Assembly: GCA_964597495.1 (NCBI GenBank)
Contig: CAZQYC010000004.1
Span: 28,304 to 92,303, forward strand
DNA: 64,000 bases
Source: CAZQYC01 sp964597495
GTDB lineage: Bacteria; Pseudomonadota; Gammaproteobacteria; Steroidobacterales; Steroidobacteraceae
Direction: 5' to 3'
The notes under the pieces were generated by a model. The model worked only from the letters and a program-made list of their open reading frames with translations, ran no database searches and had not been told where the DNA came from. A program made the position numbers and the translations under genes. This document shows, one piece after another, positions 17,724 through 26,881 of the stretch; position 1 is the first letter of the stretch; the number at the start of each line of letters is the position of its first letter.

Positions 17724-18347
17724 ATGGATGAATCGGCACACAATCTTCATGCAATCGTCTTGGCGGCCGGCTCCTCGTCAAGACTCGGCCAACCGAAACA
17801 GCTCGTCAAACTGGGCGGAAAACCCGTTCTGCATTCGGTCGTGAGCAATACGGTGGCAGTGGCGGGACAGTCGGTCACCGTGGTCCTCGGCGCACATGCA
17901 CAGCAATTGACTCGCTTGTTGGCTCACTCACCCGTGTCCGTAATCGTTAACCGCCACTGGGAAGAAGGCATCGCTTCCTCACTGCGCCATGGACTCGCCG
18001 CTGTCCCCTCGACCTGCTCGGCCGTTCTGATCGTCCTCGGCGATCAAGTCGCGGTGACCGCCAACGATTTACGGCGCCTGATCAATGCCTGGAACGGCCA
18101 CGACAACGTGATTGCCGCCAGTGTTTATCGGGGGCACAAGGGAGTGCCCGCCATCTTCCCCCAGTGGTGTTTCACCGAGCTTCGCGAATTGCGCGGCGAT
18201 CGGGGCGCACGCGCGCTCTTGGAGCGGCATGCGCACCGACTCGTGCCAGTGCAAATGCCCAATGCGGCCATCGATCTCGATACGCCGGAGGACTTAGCGG
18301 CACTAACCCAGCACTTTAAAAGCAAGCCCGGCGAATCGTTACCGTAG
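17724..18347 (+). CDS. MocA/MobA-like nucleotidyltransferase
   Basis: A 207-residue NTP transferase of the molybdenum-cofactor family. The nucleotide-binding motif LAAGSSSRLGQPKQLVKLGG is near residue 13, VLGDQVAVT carries the metal-binding aspartate, and DLDTPEDL closes the fold. This resembles MocA, which makes molybdopterin cytosine dinucleotide, more than MobA. No molybdoenzyme genes are nearby, so the substrate is uncertain. The ATG at 17724 is preferred over a GTG two codons earlier. Confidence 0.87.
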   Translation: MDESAHNLHAIVLAAGSSSRLGQPKQLVKLGGKPVLHSVVSNTVAVAGQSVTVVLGAHAQQLTRLLAHSPVSVIVNRHWEEGIASSLRHGLAAVPSTCSAVLIVLGDQVAVTANDLRRLINAWNGHDNVIAASVYRGHKGVPAIFPQWCFTELRELRGDRGARALLERHAHRLVPVQMPNAAIDLDTPEDLAALTQHFKSKPGESLP

Positions 18348-18365
18348 TTCGGGATGACAGCAACG

Positions 18366-19073
18366 TTAGGCGGAGTGGCTTGGATAAAATTCCTTGAGCA
18401 TTCGATCTCGGTAAGCGGAAAGATTGGGATGCCGCTCTGCGTGAGGTCGCATCGGACTGTCGAAGAACGGACTCAGCACGCCGGCGATGAACGCAAATAC
18501 CGTTGCATCGGCGCCGCACTGGTTCGCGCCCATTAGATAAGGTCGGTCGCCCAAGACAGCGGCGACCGCATCGATGGCTCGGCCTGCCAACAGCGTCGAT
18601 TCCTCGCGAGTATGCCGGCCGAGTCCGTGCCCATTCAGATTTTTTCGAATCGTGCGCCGAACCATCGATTTAATAAACGGACGCATCAACCCCGGAATGC
18701 CGTCGAAGAAATGCGCCGGGCCCTTCGCGAAATTGGCGTCGTCCAGCCATCGCTCTCGAACGATGGCCCAATAAAGATTGTCCTCCAGCATTTTTTCAAC
18801 CGCCCACGCCGTGCCCTTTTCGCTTGGGGCAAGCGACTTGTCGAAGTCGACGCCGTACTTCTTCTCAAGATGAAGGCGTATCAAGGTCGAGTCGCCAATG
18901 AACTCCCCGCCGTCTTCGATGAACGGCAGCTTGCCCTTCGGCGCACGACGCAGATCGCCGGCGGAAGTCTTGAATGGAATACCGGACATCTTGAGCGTGA
19001 CGTCCGCCTTGGTTACGAAAGGACTGGGATCCGGCAAGCCGAATTGAGGGCCGAAGGTATAAAGCGTGATCAT
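18366..19073 (-). CDS. Glutathione S-transferase-like protein, metaxin/FAXC type
   Basis: A 235-residue GST-fold protein. The thioredoxin-like N-terminal half contains GDLRRAPKGKLPFIEDGGEFIGDSTLIRLHLEKKYG, a pattern typical of bacterial GSTs related to metaxin and failed-axon-connections proteins, and the C-terminal half is all-helical with GANQCGADATVFAFIAGVL. No classical catalytic Ser/Cys motif is obvious. It starts 15 bases downstream of the VOC-family stop and is the last of a leftward run beginning with lon. Substrate unknown. Confidence 0.87.
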   Translation of the reverse strand: MITLYTFGPQFGLPDPSPFVTKADVTLKMSGIPFKTSAGDLRRAPKGKLPFIEDGGEFIGDSTLIRLHLEKKYGVDFDKSLAPSEKGTAWAVEKMLEDNLYWAIVRERWLDDANFAKGPAHFFDGIPGLMRPFIKSMVRRTIRKNLNGHGLGRHTREESTLLAGRAIDAVAAVLGDRPYLMGANQCGADATVFAFIAGVLSPFFDSPMRPHAERHPNLSAYRDRMLKEFYPSHSA

Positions 19074-19088
19074 TAATTGCTTCTTGGA

Positions 19089-19448
19089 TTACTTATCGGA
19101 CCATACGGCGGCTTCGTTGCCGGCGGGATCGACGAACTCAAAACGCCGGCCTCCCGGAAAAGAAAAAATATCCTTGGTCAAGCGCGCACCGGCCTCCAAA
19201 ACGCGCTCGCGAGCCTGCTCTAATTTACTCGCAAAGATCACGGGCAGGGGACAAGCGCGATGGTCGGCCTTCACGGCGATACCGCTCGCGACGCCGCTGC
19301 TTTGAGTGTCGACGTACTCGGAACCCCACTCCTTGTATTGCCAGCCGAAGACTTTTTCGTAGAAACGTCTCGATTCGCAGAGCGATTCCGTGCTCGCCGC
19401 AGAAAATTCCAGGTAGTCGATGCGATTGTGACGGTTATCGAAGGTCAT
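19089..19448 (-). CDS. VOC-family (glyoxalase/bleomycin-resistance fold) protein
   Basis: A 119-residue protein with a single vicinal-oxygen-chelate module pair: IDYLEFSAAS, SRRFYEKVFGWQYKEWG, and the closing FEFVDPAGNEAAVWSDK. The arrangement is that of small cytosolic VOC proteins that dimerise to build the metal site. Function is not predictable. It lies just upstream of the GST-like gene, and a shared role in detoxification is an inference from fold types only. Confidence 0.85.
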   Translation of the reverse strand: MTFDNRHNRIDYLEFSAASTESLCESRRFYEKVFGWQYKEWGSEYVDTQSSGVASGIAVKADHRACPLPVIFASKLEQARERVLEAGARLTKDIFSFPGGRRFEFVDPAGNEAAVWSDK

Positions 19449-19571
19449 GACGATCCTGCCGAACGATGCACGTTGAGAGGTATTGTAGCTTCGCCTTCTT
19501 TCATCCGCATTTCCGAAGGCAATGGCCAGCAGGCAAAAAAATAATACGATCGGCTCCCCAACGCCACAGTG

Positions 19572-20480
19572 TCAAAAGTGTCCACTTCGAAGGTGTGAAA
19601 GAAACGCGCCGGCTGCCGGATGCAATGGCGGATCGGAGCGCTTGCAAATGAATAGCTGTCTCACCGCCCAGGCATCCGTCAATTTGATCGACGCAAGTTC
19701 GTAGGCTTGCAAATGCGGTGCGACGGCCAGCCGCGGAAGAATCGTAACGCCAAGACCCGCCGCCACCATGGCGCACGCTGCATCGAAGCTGGCCACGCGA
19801 ATGCGCAGATCGAGCTGCTTGCCGCAGTCGGCCGCTGCCTTCGCCAAGACATAGTGCAAAGAACTGTTAGCGTCCAGACCGATGAACGGAAGCGTCGCCG
19901 CCTCCGCAAATGCAACAGCGGCCTGCTTCGCGAGTCCATGATCGCGCGGGGCAATCAACACCAGCTCATCTTGCCGGAAGGGAATGGTCGTGAGTTGATC
20001 GAGTATCGGCAACTCGCCCACGATGCCGAGGTCGGCACTGTTCTCCCGAACGGCCATGGCAATGTGTTCGCTCACGTGTTGCTCAAGATGCACGTGAATA
20101 TCCGAATGCTTCTTTAAGAAAGAGGCCAGCACCGTCGGAAGGAATTCGACGATGGCCGACATGTTCGCGAACACGGTCACGTGCCCGCGCAGACCCGCGG
20201 AGTGCTTCTGTATCTCCTCTTCAAGCCGACCGGCTTGCTCGAGAAGTTTGCGCGCCTTCACCAAAAACGCGTGGCCTGCCGAGGTAAGTTCCACTCCGCG
20301 AGCACCCCGCGTAAGCAATGCCGCCCCCAGTGATGCCTCCAGATCCGACAATCGCTTGCTAACGGCGGAGGCGACGGTATGGCAGCGCTCAGCGGCGCGA
20401 GCGATGCTGCCCGCTTCGGCGACTGCGACAAACAGTTCGAGATCTTTGAAGTCGAAACGCATGCACGGAGAGTATCGCAT
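19572..20480 (-). CDS. LysR-family transcriptional regulator
   Basis: A 302-residue LysR-type regulator with an N-terminal winged helix (DFKDLELFVAVAEAGSIARAAERCHTVASAVSKRLSDLE) and a C-terminal effector domain (HVTVFANMSAIVEFLP...VASFDAACAMVAAGLGVTILPR). The frame starts at 20480; an ATG six codons later (20462) fits the usual LysR N-terminus slightly better. The palindrome ATAGGAATCCTAT at 20501-20513, at the end of the preceding gene, could be a binding site. Its target is probably the nearby VOC/GST pair or itself. Effector unknown. Confidence 0.93.
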   Translation of the reverse strand: MRYSPCMRFDFKDLELFVAVAEAGSIARAAERCHTVASAVSKRLSDLEASLGAALLTRGARGVELTSAGHAFLVKARKLLEQAGRLEEEIQKHSAGLRGHVTVFANMSAIVEFLPTVLASFLKKHSDIHVHLEQHVSEHIAMAVRENSADLGIVGELPILDQLTTIPFRQDELVLIAPRDHGLAKQAAVAFAEAATLPFIGLDANSSLHYVLAKAAADCGKQLDLRIRVASFDAACAMVAAGLGVTILPRLAVAPHLQAYELASIKLTDAWAVRQLFICKRSDPPLHPAAGAFLSHLRSGHF

Positions 20481-20512
20481 CGCCTAGTAGCGAAGGAACA
20501 ATAGGAATCCTA

Positions 20513-20923
20513 TTAAGGGATGGACTGCTTACGACGGACCAATCTCACGATGCCGCGAGCCGTCAAGAGGATCAGTAGCATCCCGGCAGAAAACCAATGA
20601 ACCTCCGCTATCCATCGAGCCGTCCAGAAACGATTGGTTGTTAGCAGCCATCCACTTAAGCCAACGAAGATCGTGGCAATGAGCATGGTCGGCAGCAAGA
20701 AGGCCGTGAAGGCGCCATGACCCAGCCTCATCAACATTACCGCTCCGACTCGCTTAGATCCCGCATCTCGCTGTGCAAGTCGGAGCAAGACAACGGTCAG
20801 CGCGCCATAACCGAGCCGCTCGTGCAGCGCATCGCCGCCATGGCGAGTGAGCCAAGCGGCGATTGCAAGCACGGCAAAAATCCAGCGCCATGTTTTCTCG
20901 AAGACCGTCCAGAATCGATTCAT
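20513..20923 (-). CDS. Cytochrome b561-like membrane protein
   Basis: A 136-residue protein with four hydrophobic helices. ALHERLGYGALTVVLLRLA and MRLGHGAFTAFLLPTMLIATIFVGLSGWLL are the typical helices of the prokaryotic cytochrome b561/NiFe-hydrogenase b-subunit fold, with histidines in helices 2, 3 and 4 (HWFSAG). The usual HW in helix 1 is replaced by WRW, so one haem ligand may be missing. It lies 31 bases downstream of lon on the same strand. Electron partner unknown. Confidence 0.75.
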   Translation of the reverse strand: MNRFWTVFEKTWRWIFAVLAIAAWLTRHGGDALHERLGYGALTVVLLRLAQRDAGSKRVGAVMLMRLGHGAFTAFLLPTMLIATIFVGLSGWLLTTNRFWTARWIAEVHWFSAGMLLILLTARGIVRLVRRKQSIP

Positions 20924-20954
20924 AGGCTCCGCACTTCGTCCTAAACGGCAGAGC

Positions 20955-23345
20955 CTAGCTCGTCGTCGCCCGAATCTGTACCGCCATGTCGAGATCGAAC
21001 GCTTCGTGCATCACCTCTTCGATACGCTCGCAGAACACGAAGTTAAGATCGTCCTTCACGCTCTGGGGAACGTCTTCGAGGTCCTTGCGATTCCGCGACG
21101 GCAACAACACGGTGCGAATCCCGGCACGATGCGCTGCGATGGATTTCTCCTTCACGCCGCCGATCGGCAATACGAGGCCACGCAGACTAATCTCGCCGGT
21201 CATCGCCACGTCGTTGCGCACCGTCTTATCGGTCAGCAATGAAACTAGCGACGTGAACATCGACACGCCGGCGCTCGGACCGTCTTTCGGAATTCCGCCC
21301 GCCGGAACGTGTATGTGAATATCGCTGCGCTCGAACAGCGTCGGATCGATGCCGAGCGACACCGCTTGCGCCTTCACCAGCGACAACGCCGCCTGTGCGC
21401 TTTCCTTCATGACATCGCCCAGCTGCCCCGTGAGAATGAGCTTTCCGTTTCCCGGCGTGCGCGTCGACTCGATAAATAGAATGTCGCCGCCAACCGGCGT
21501 CCACGCAAGGCCTGTCGCAACACCCGGCACGCTCGTTCGCATGGCCACTTCATTCTCGAAACGCGGCGCACCCAGGATGGAAACGAGATCGCGTGCGTCG
21601 ACCACTTGCTGTTCCACGCTACCTTCGGCGATGCGCATTGCGACATTGCGCAACACCGACCCGAGCGTGCGCTCGAGAGTGCGGCACCCGGCTTCTCGCG
21701 TGTAATCGCGAACGATTCGATGGAGAGCTTCCGTCGTAATCGACGCCTGCTCCATCTTCAAGCCATTCGCCTCCAGCTGGCGCTTGATGAGATAACGCTC
21801 TGCGATCTCCACCTTTTCGTCCTCGGTATAGCCGCTGAGTTCGATGATTTCCATGCGGTCGCGCAGCGGCCCGGGAATCGTGTCGAGCATGTTCGCGGTG
21901 GCGATGAACAGCACCTTCGAAAGATCGAACGGCAGGCCGAGATAGTTATCGCGAAAGCTGTTGTTTTGTTCCGGATCGAGCACTTCGAGCATCGCCGAGT
22001 AGGGATCGCCATGAAATCCCGCGCCCAGCTTGTCGATCTCGTCGAGCATCAATACGGGATTGCGGATACCCGCTTTGCGAATGGCTTGCAGAATATTGCC
22101 GGGCAACGCTCCGATATAAGTACGGCGATGTCCGCGTATTTCGGCTTCGTCGTGCACGCCGCCCAAAGCCACACGCTGGAATTTCAATCCCAGCGAGCGC
22201 GCAATCGACTGGCCGAGCGAAGTCTTGCCGACACCGGGCGGTCCGACGAAACATAGGATCGGACTGCGGCCCTGCGGATTCAACTTGCGCACCGCCAAAT
22301 ACTCGACGATGCGGCGCTTGATCTTTTCAAGCCCGTAGTGGTCTTCGTCGAGCACTTGCCGCGCTTTGGCAATGTCGATGGCCTCTTTGTCGAGCTTTGC
22401 CCACGGCAGTTGCACCATGAGATCGAGCCACGTGCGTACCATCGAATTTTCCATGCTCGACTCAGGCATGCGCTGCAAGCGCTTCAATTCCTTTTTCGCC
22501 TGCTCCAAAGCCTCCGGCGGCATGCCGGCTTTATCGATCGCTTCCGCAAGCTCGTTGAGTTCCTGGGAAGAATCGTCCGTTTCGCCCAATTCCTTTTGGA
22601 TCTGCCGCATCTGTTCGCGCAAGAGCATTTCCTTCTGCCGCTCGTCGATGGCCTCGCGGGTGTTCTGCTCGATCTGGCGTTGCAACCGCAACACTTCGAT
22701 GCGATGGGTAAGCAATTCGGTCACGCGGTCGAAACGCGCCTTGAGATCGCCGGTTTCGAGGAGCCGTTGCTTGTCGGCCGGCTTCACGTCCATAAAGCTT
22801 GCAATGAGATCGACCAGCGTCGACGGCGACTCCACTGCTTGAACGGCGTTAGCCAACTCGGCGGGTGCTTGCGGCAATAAAGCGATTGCATCGGCTGCGA
22901 GCTTCTTCAAATGCAGGACGCGAGCTTCGACATCGCTGGTCGCGGTAACGGATTCATTCAAGTATTCGACTCGAGCCAGCATGAACGGCAAACCCGTTTG
23001 AAAATCGAGAACGCGGAAGCGCTGCTCGCCCTGCACCACGATGTGCTGCGTGCCGTCGGGCGCGACGACATGGCGCAGAATGGTCGCCGCCGTGCCGACC
23101 TTGTACAAATCGTCCGCGGTGGGTTCGTCGGTTTGCGGATCGTGCTGAAGCAGGAAACCAATTTTCCGTCCATTCCGGACGGCCTCTTGAGCGCCCGCCA
23201 CGGTGCGCTCGCGATTCATGGTCACGGGCACGACCACGCCCGGAAACAACACGACGTTGCGCACCGGCAGAATGATCAACATATCGTCCGAAATGACGGG
23301 AGCCGTTTCGGACGTGCGGTTATCTGAATGGGTAGTGGATTTCAT
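20955..23345 (-). CDS. lon: ATP-dependent protease Lon
   Basis: A 796-residue cytoplasmic AAA+ protease that degrades misfolded and regulatory proteins. The LON substrate domain begins ILPVRNVVLFPGVVVPV; the AAA+ module has Walker A GPPGVGKTSLGQS; the protease domain carries PKDGPSAGV with catalytic Ser691 and GGVKEKSIAAHRAG with Lys734. The 43-residue spacing between them is the same as in E. coli Lon (679/722). AGGAAG stands before the ATG at 23345. ClpX is not adjacent, unlike in many gammaproteobacteria. I could not make out a convincing heat-shock promoter. Confidence 0.97.
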   Translation of the reverse strand: MKSTTHSDNRTSETAPVISDDMLIILPVRNVVLFPGVVVPVTMNRERTVAGAQEAVRNGRKIGFLLQHDPQTDEPTADDLYKVGTAATILRHVVAPDGTQHIVVQGEQRFRVLDFQTGLPFMLARVEYLNESVTATSDVEARVLHLKKLAADAIALLPQAPAELANAVQAVESPSTLVDLIASFMDVKPADKQRLLETGDLKARFDRVTELLTHRIEVLRLQRQIEQNTREAIDERQKEMLLREQMRQIQKELGETDDSSQELNELAEAIDKAGMPPEALEQAKKELKRLQRMPESSMENSMVRTWLDLMVQLPWAKLDKEAIDIAKARQVLDEDHYGLEKIKRRIVEYLAVRKLNPQGRSPILCFVGPPGVGKTSLGQSIARSLGLKFQRVALGGVHDEAEIRGHRRTYIGALPGNILQAIRKAGIRNPVLMLDEIDKLGAGFHGDPYSAMLEVLDPEQNNSFRDNYLGLPFDLSKVLFIATANMLDTIPGPLRDRMEIIELSGYTEDEKVEIAERYLIKRQLEANGLKMEQASITTEALHRIVRDYTREAGCRTLERTLGSVLRNVAMRIAEGSVEQQVVDARDLVSILGAPRFENEVAMRTSVPGVATGLAWTPVGGDILFIESTRTPGNGKLILTGQLGDVMKESAQAALSLVKAQAVSLGIDPTLFERSDIHIHVPAGGIPKDGPSAGVSMFTSLVSLLTDKTVRNDVAMTGEISLRGLVLPIGGVKEKSIAAHRAGIRTVLLPSRNRKDLEDVPQSVKDDLNFVFCERIEEVMHEAFDLDMAVQIRATTS

Positions 23346-23487
23346 GGAGGACTTCCTGGGGCCGAAGCGCTAAAGATCAATGGCCCGTAGCCATGGACCG
23401 GAGGGGCATTAATACTGGCGCTGTCGGCCCATATCTTTTATGGTTCGATGCCCTTGCCCAACACCAATTTCCAACACCAAGTTCGCC

Positions 23488-24087
23488 ATGCCCCAAGCGC
23501 GCCCCCGCTTCGACGCTGCCTACTACCGTCGTTTCTATTTGACCCCCGCAACGCGAGCGATGAGCCGCGAACAAACGGAGACGCGTGGAACGCTCATCGC
23601 GGCCCACCTTAAGCAGCTCGACATTCCAATGACGCGTATTTTGGATGTCGGATGCGGGCTAGGTTGGTACGAGCGTCCGCTTTGCAAGGCGTTCCCCAAG
23701 GCGACGTACACTGGCACGGAAATCAGCGAGTACCTTTGCAAAACGAAGGGCTGGATTCGCGGCTCCATCGTCGAACTCAAACTTAGAGACCGCTACGATT
23801 TGGTCATTTGCAGCGACGTCGTTCAATACTTAAACGCCGCCGAAGCACGGCGCGCGATTTCGAATTTGGCGAAATGGTGCCGAGGCGCGCTCTATTTTCA
23901 CGCGCCGACAATACGCGACTGGCGCGACAACGTGGATCCGTCCGGTACGGACACCGAGGTCCACTTGCGATCGGGAACCTGGTATCGCAAGGCCCTGCGC
24001 GAGCATTTCGTACACGCCGGTAACGGCATTCACATCAAAGATCGCGTGCCCTTCGCTCAATGGGAGCTTGAAGAACCCTGGCGATAA
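23488..24087 (+). CDS. Class I SAM-dependent methyltransferase
   Basis: A 199-residue methyltransferase. Motif I ILDVGCGLGWYERPL binds SAM, followed by TYTGTEISEYLC (motif II), YDLVICSDVVQYL (motif IV), and a short C-terminal half. I start at the ATG at 23488; the frame opens 16 codons earlier, but that segment has no family character. The next gene begins 17 bases downstream. The acceptor is unknown. Confidence 0.85.
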   Translation: MPQARPRFDAAYYRRFYLTPATRAMSREQTETRGTLIAAHLKQLDIPMTRILDVGCGLGWYERPLCKAFPKATYTGTEISEYLCKTKGWIRGSIVELKLRDRYDLVICSDVVQYLNAAEARRAISNLAKWCRGALYFHAPTIRDWRDNVDPSGTDTEVHLRSGTWYRKALREHFVHAGNGIHIKDRVPFAQWELEEPWR

Positions 24088-24104
24088 TCTCCGGCGGCCA
24101 ATCT

Positions 24105-24854
24105 ATGGAAATCGCATTTCTCTTAAAGAAATTAATCACGCAGCTCGTCATTCCGCCGTTCAACTTGCTGTTGTTGATCTTGCTGGGAATGCTGATTGCG
24201 AAGCAATGGCCGCGCGTAAGTCGCACCTTGGTTTGGAGTTCGACATTAATTTTGCTGCTGCTCGCCACGCCGGCAGTGTCGCGGCTGCTCTTGCAATCGA
24301 TAAACGACACGTCGCGCTTCGATATCACAGCCGCAAAGGCGGCACAGGCCATCGTCGTTCTCGGCGGCGGGCTGCGAACGAATACGCCTGAATACGGCGA
24401 TACGCCGAACCAATTTACGCTCGATCGCATTCGCTATGGCGCAACGATTGCGCGCTTAACGCATCTACCGGTCTTAGTAACCGGTGGGGCAGTCGCCAGT
24501 CAAACCGCGGAAGCCACGTCCATGGCACAGACGCTTCAAAACGAATTTTCGGTGCCGGTTCGCTGGATCGAGGGCCGAGCATTGGATACCGAAGACAACT
24601 TAGCCTATTCGGCCGCCCTGTTGCTGCCCGAGAACATCTCGACCGTTCTCCTCGTCACACACGATTTTCATATGCGCCGCGCTTTGGCTCACTGCAAGCG
24701 CTCGGGTCTGCAGTGCATCCCGGCGCCCGTCAGCCTCGCGGGCTTTACGGGCACCACGACTTGGATATATCAACTACCGAACTCGGGTTCGTTGCAAACA
24801 AGCGCGCTGGCGCTTCACGAAGTGCTGGGAAATTTGGCGCTCGCGTTCAGATAG
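24105..24854 (+). CDS. YdcF/ElyC-family (DUF218) membrane protein
   Basis: A 249-residue inner-membrane protein with two N-terminal helices (LVIPPFNLLLLILLGMLI and LVWSSTLILLLLATPAV) and a periplasmic DUF218 domain: AIVVLGGGLRTNTPEYG, PVLVTGGAV, and VLLVTHDFHMRRAL. ElyC of E. coli belongs to this family and affects peptidoglycan precursor lipid metabolism at low temperature. The same role here is an inference from family only. It is coupled by distance to the methyltransferase. Confidence 0.87.
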   Translation: MEIAFLLKKLITQLVIPPFNLLLLILLGMLIAKQWPRVSRTLVWSSTLILLLLATPAVSRLLLQSINDTSRFDITAAKAAQAIVVLGGGLRTNTPEYGDTPNQFTLDRIRYGATIARLTHLPVLVTGGAVASQTAEATSMAQTLQNEFSVPVRWIEGRALDTEDNLAYSAALLLPENISTVLLVTHDFHMRRALAHCKRSGLQCIPAPVSLAGFTGTTTWIYQLPNSGSLQTSALALHEVLGNLALAFR

Positions 24855-24982
24855 TTCCGATTTACCTTCTAGAACTCGCCGATCCAAACCTGGCCAGTCT
24901 TTTCTGACAGGAATCTGCGGGATGGAACCATGGCGCATACGGTGCTCGGCGCCTAGATTCAAAGCAATTGGAGGGAGGTCCT

Positions 24983-25957
24983 ATGCAAGCGCGACGCTTC
25001 AAATCCTTTCTCGTTGCGGTGCGTGATGTCGATCGTCCGCCTCATTCGCTATTGACCAAGGCATCTCGATTGGCGCAGCGACATGACGCCCGCCTTGAAC
25101 TCCTCCACGTCATTACTGCGCCGTACCTCACGCCGGAGAAAGACGATGACATCGAAGCCGCACGTAGTGCGGAAATCACTCGTCAATTCGCCAAGCTCGA
25201 GCGGACGGCAACGCGATTGCGAAAAGCGAAGGTCGATATAGAGTGCGCGGTGATCCGAGACTATCCAGTCGCCGACGCGATCGTCCGTCATGTACTGAAA
25301 ACGAGGCCCGATGTCGTGCTGGCCGAATCACACCATCACAGTAAACTGGCGCGGTGGTTCATCGCGCACACGGATTGGGAGTTGATTCGCTCCTGCCCCT
25401 GTCCGCTATGGTTAGTCAAAACGCCGCGGCTGGCGACCGATACTCGCGTGTTAGCAGCCGTTGATCCTTTCCACGCGCATTCGAAACCCGCGGCGTTGGA
25501 CGAAGAAATTTTGCGAACCGCCACCGCCGTTGCTGGCGATCGCGGGCGAATTGGCGTAGGTCATGTGCATCCGCCGCCCGTCACCTTGGTGGCGGACGGG
25601 ATGGGTGAGGCGATCTGGGTGGAATCACCGCCCATTGCGCAACGTCGCGTGCGTCAACAAGCTTCGGCGGCAGTGCATGCCATTGCCGATCGATTTGCTG
25701 TGGCAAAAAACGACCGGCTAGCCGAGCCGGGAGCGCCCGCCGCGGAACTACCGGAAATGGCAAAACGCTGGCGCGCGACTCTGTTGGTGATGGGTGCCGT
25801 ATCCCGCACCGGCTTGAAGCGTGCCTTCATCGGCAATACCGCCGAGCGGGTCATCGACGCAGCCGGGTGCGATGTGCTGGTGGTAAAGCCCCGTTCGTTC
25901 AAAACGACGGTAAGTCGTTATCGCAATGCGGCCGCGATTCCCCTTCCGCCCATGTGA
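24983..25957 (+). CDS. Tandem universal stress protein (UspE-like)
   Basis: A 324-residue protein built of two Usp domains. The first begins FKSFLVAVRDVDRPPHS. The second ends MGAVSRTGLKRAFIGNTAERVIDAAGCDVLVVKP, the nucleotide-binding loop of UspE-type proteins. The ATG at 24983 is preceded by a strong GGAGGGAGG site; the frame opens five codons earlier through a TTG that lies in that site, so the later start is better. Its stop is one base from the stop of the convergent YceI gene. Expected role: stress survival. Confidence 0.92.
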   Translation: MQARRFKSFLVAVRDVDRPPHSLLTKASRLAQRHDARLELLHVITAPYLTPEKDDDIEAARSAEITRQFAKLERTATRLRKAKVDIECAVIRDYPVADAIVRHVLKTRPDVVLAESHHHSKLARWFIAHTDWELIRSCPCPLWLVKTPRLATDTRVLAAVDPFHAHSKPAALDEEILRTATAVAGDRGRIGVGHVHPPPVTLVADGMGEAIWVESPPIAQRRVRQQASAAVHAIADRFAVAKNDRLAEPGAPAAELPEMAKRWRATLLVMGAVSRTGLKRAFIGNTAERVIDAAGCDVLVVKPRSFKTTVSRYRNAAAIPLPPM

Positions 25958-25958
25958 A

Positions 25959-26516
25959 TCAGCGATTCAGGCGGAGCGCGAACTCCACCTTCACGTCGTT
26001 GCTCACCCACGCCGTGTCCTTCCATTCGCCTTGACCGACGCCGAAATCGAGTCGCTTCAATTTCGCGCCGCCCTTTAACCACGTACCGCTTGCGTCGGAT
26101 TGATACGTGAATTCGATAGGAATGTCGCGAGTCACATCGCGAATCGTCAATTTGCCTTGGCCGGTAAATTTACCGTTACCGTTGTCGATGAATTTTTCCG
26201 TCGAATAGCGCGCCGTGGGCCAACGATCTGCGGCGAATAGATCCGGTCCGCGAAGAATCTTGTCGCGATCTTTGTCTTTGCTATTCACCGATTTCAGCTC
26301 GATGCTCACATCGAATTTACTGTTCGCAAGGTCTTTGGGATCGAAGGCGATAGCCGGCGTGAAGCGTTCAAACACGCCTTCGAATGGCGCTCCTGCTTGC
26401 GTTCCCACGAACGACAACTTGCTTTGTGTCGGATCGGTCTTCCAAGCGGCCGATAAGGCAACGCCCGCTAAAGCGAATACGGTTAGGAAGCAAAGTTTTG
26501 CGATCTTGCCGAGCAT
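25959..26516 (-). CDS. YceI-family periplasmic lipocalin-like protein
   Basis: A 185-residue secreted protein. A signal peptide (LCFLTVFALAGVALSAAW) precedes the YceI barrel: DPTQSKLSFVGTQAGAPFEGVFERF, FDVSIELKSVNSKDKDRDKILRG, GKLTIRDVTRDIPIEF. The family binds isoprenoid-type lipids; this ligand is unknown. It converges with the Usp gene and has no obvious operon partner, although relatives are often next to cytochrome b561 genes. Confidence 0.92.
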   Translation of the reverse strand: MLGKIAKLCFLTVFALAGVALSAAWKTDPTQSKLSFVGTQAGAPFEGVFERFTPAIAFDPKDLANSKFDVSIELKSVNSKDKDRDKILRGPDLFAADRWPTARYSTEKFIDNGNGKFTGQGKLTIRDVTRDIPIEFTYQSDASGTWLKGGAKLKRLDFGVGQGEWKDTAWVSNDVKVEFALRLNR

Positions 26517-26717
26517 GAATCACGCCTCGCGGTTAAGGTTTTGCCGCACTCTACGGTCTGTCAGCGCGGCGGCCGACATTATCCCTTAGGACGGTTCTTC
26601 ACAGTCGAAAAACTGCCCCGTACTTCACTTAACTCCCTCCAGATATCGAATTTCCCGCCGATGCTTAGGGACTGCAAACCCGGCCTGCGACCGTTGCCGT
26701 GTCGGTGGGACCTACTA

Positions 26718-26852
26718 ACCCGGTCACGATGAGTGCCGGGTCAATAGCGGGTTCAGGATAGAACCCGCGCGGCGTAAGCCGCGAAAACCAAGGCAGAACC
26801 TGTGTCTACCTTGGTTCGCCATTACTAGCACCAGGACGGTGCTAGTAATGGC
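26718..26852 (+). promoter_or_regulatory. Array of five consecutive hairpins, kinase mRNA leader candidate
   Basis: Five inverted repeats stand almost end to end. H1: ACCCGG/CCGGGT (26718-26741) with inner CAC/GTG. H2: GCGGGTTC/GAACCCGC (26747-26768). H3: GCGGC-GTAA-GCCGC (26769-26782), a GNRA-type tetraloop. H4: AACCAAGG/CCTTGGTT (26786-26816). H5: a perfect 15-bp stem (26818-26832 with 26838-26852) with loop AGGAC. The last ends 29 bases before the kinase start codon. No T-run follows. I do not recognise a riboswitch class. Strand is taken from the downstream gene. Confidence 0.7.
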
Positions 26853-26881
26853 CGAGTAATAGCGATTTCCGGAGAGTTCGC

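Noticed and set aside
26655..26745. c-di-GMP (GEMM-I) riboswitch
   Set aside because: A short stretch resembles the conserved GGGACGCAAAGCC/GGCC core, but the preceding P1/P2 hairpin with its GNRA loop is missing and the rest cannot be aligned.
26818..26852. Guanidine-II (mini-ykkC) hairpin or integron attC site
   Set aside because: The loop contains GACGG, but not as a four-base ACGR loop, and there is only one such hairpin. No R'/R'' core sites or integrase for attC.
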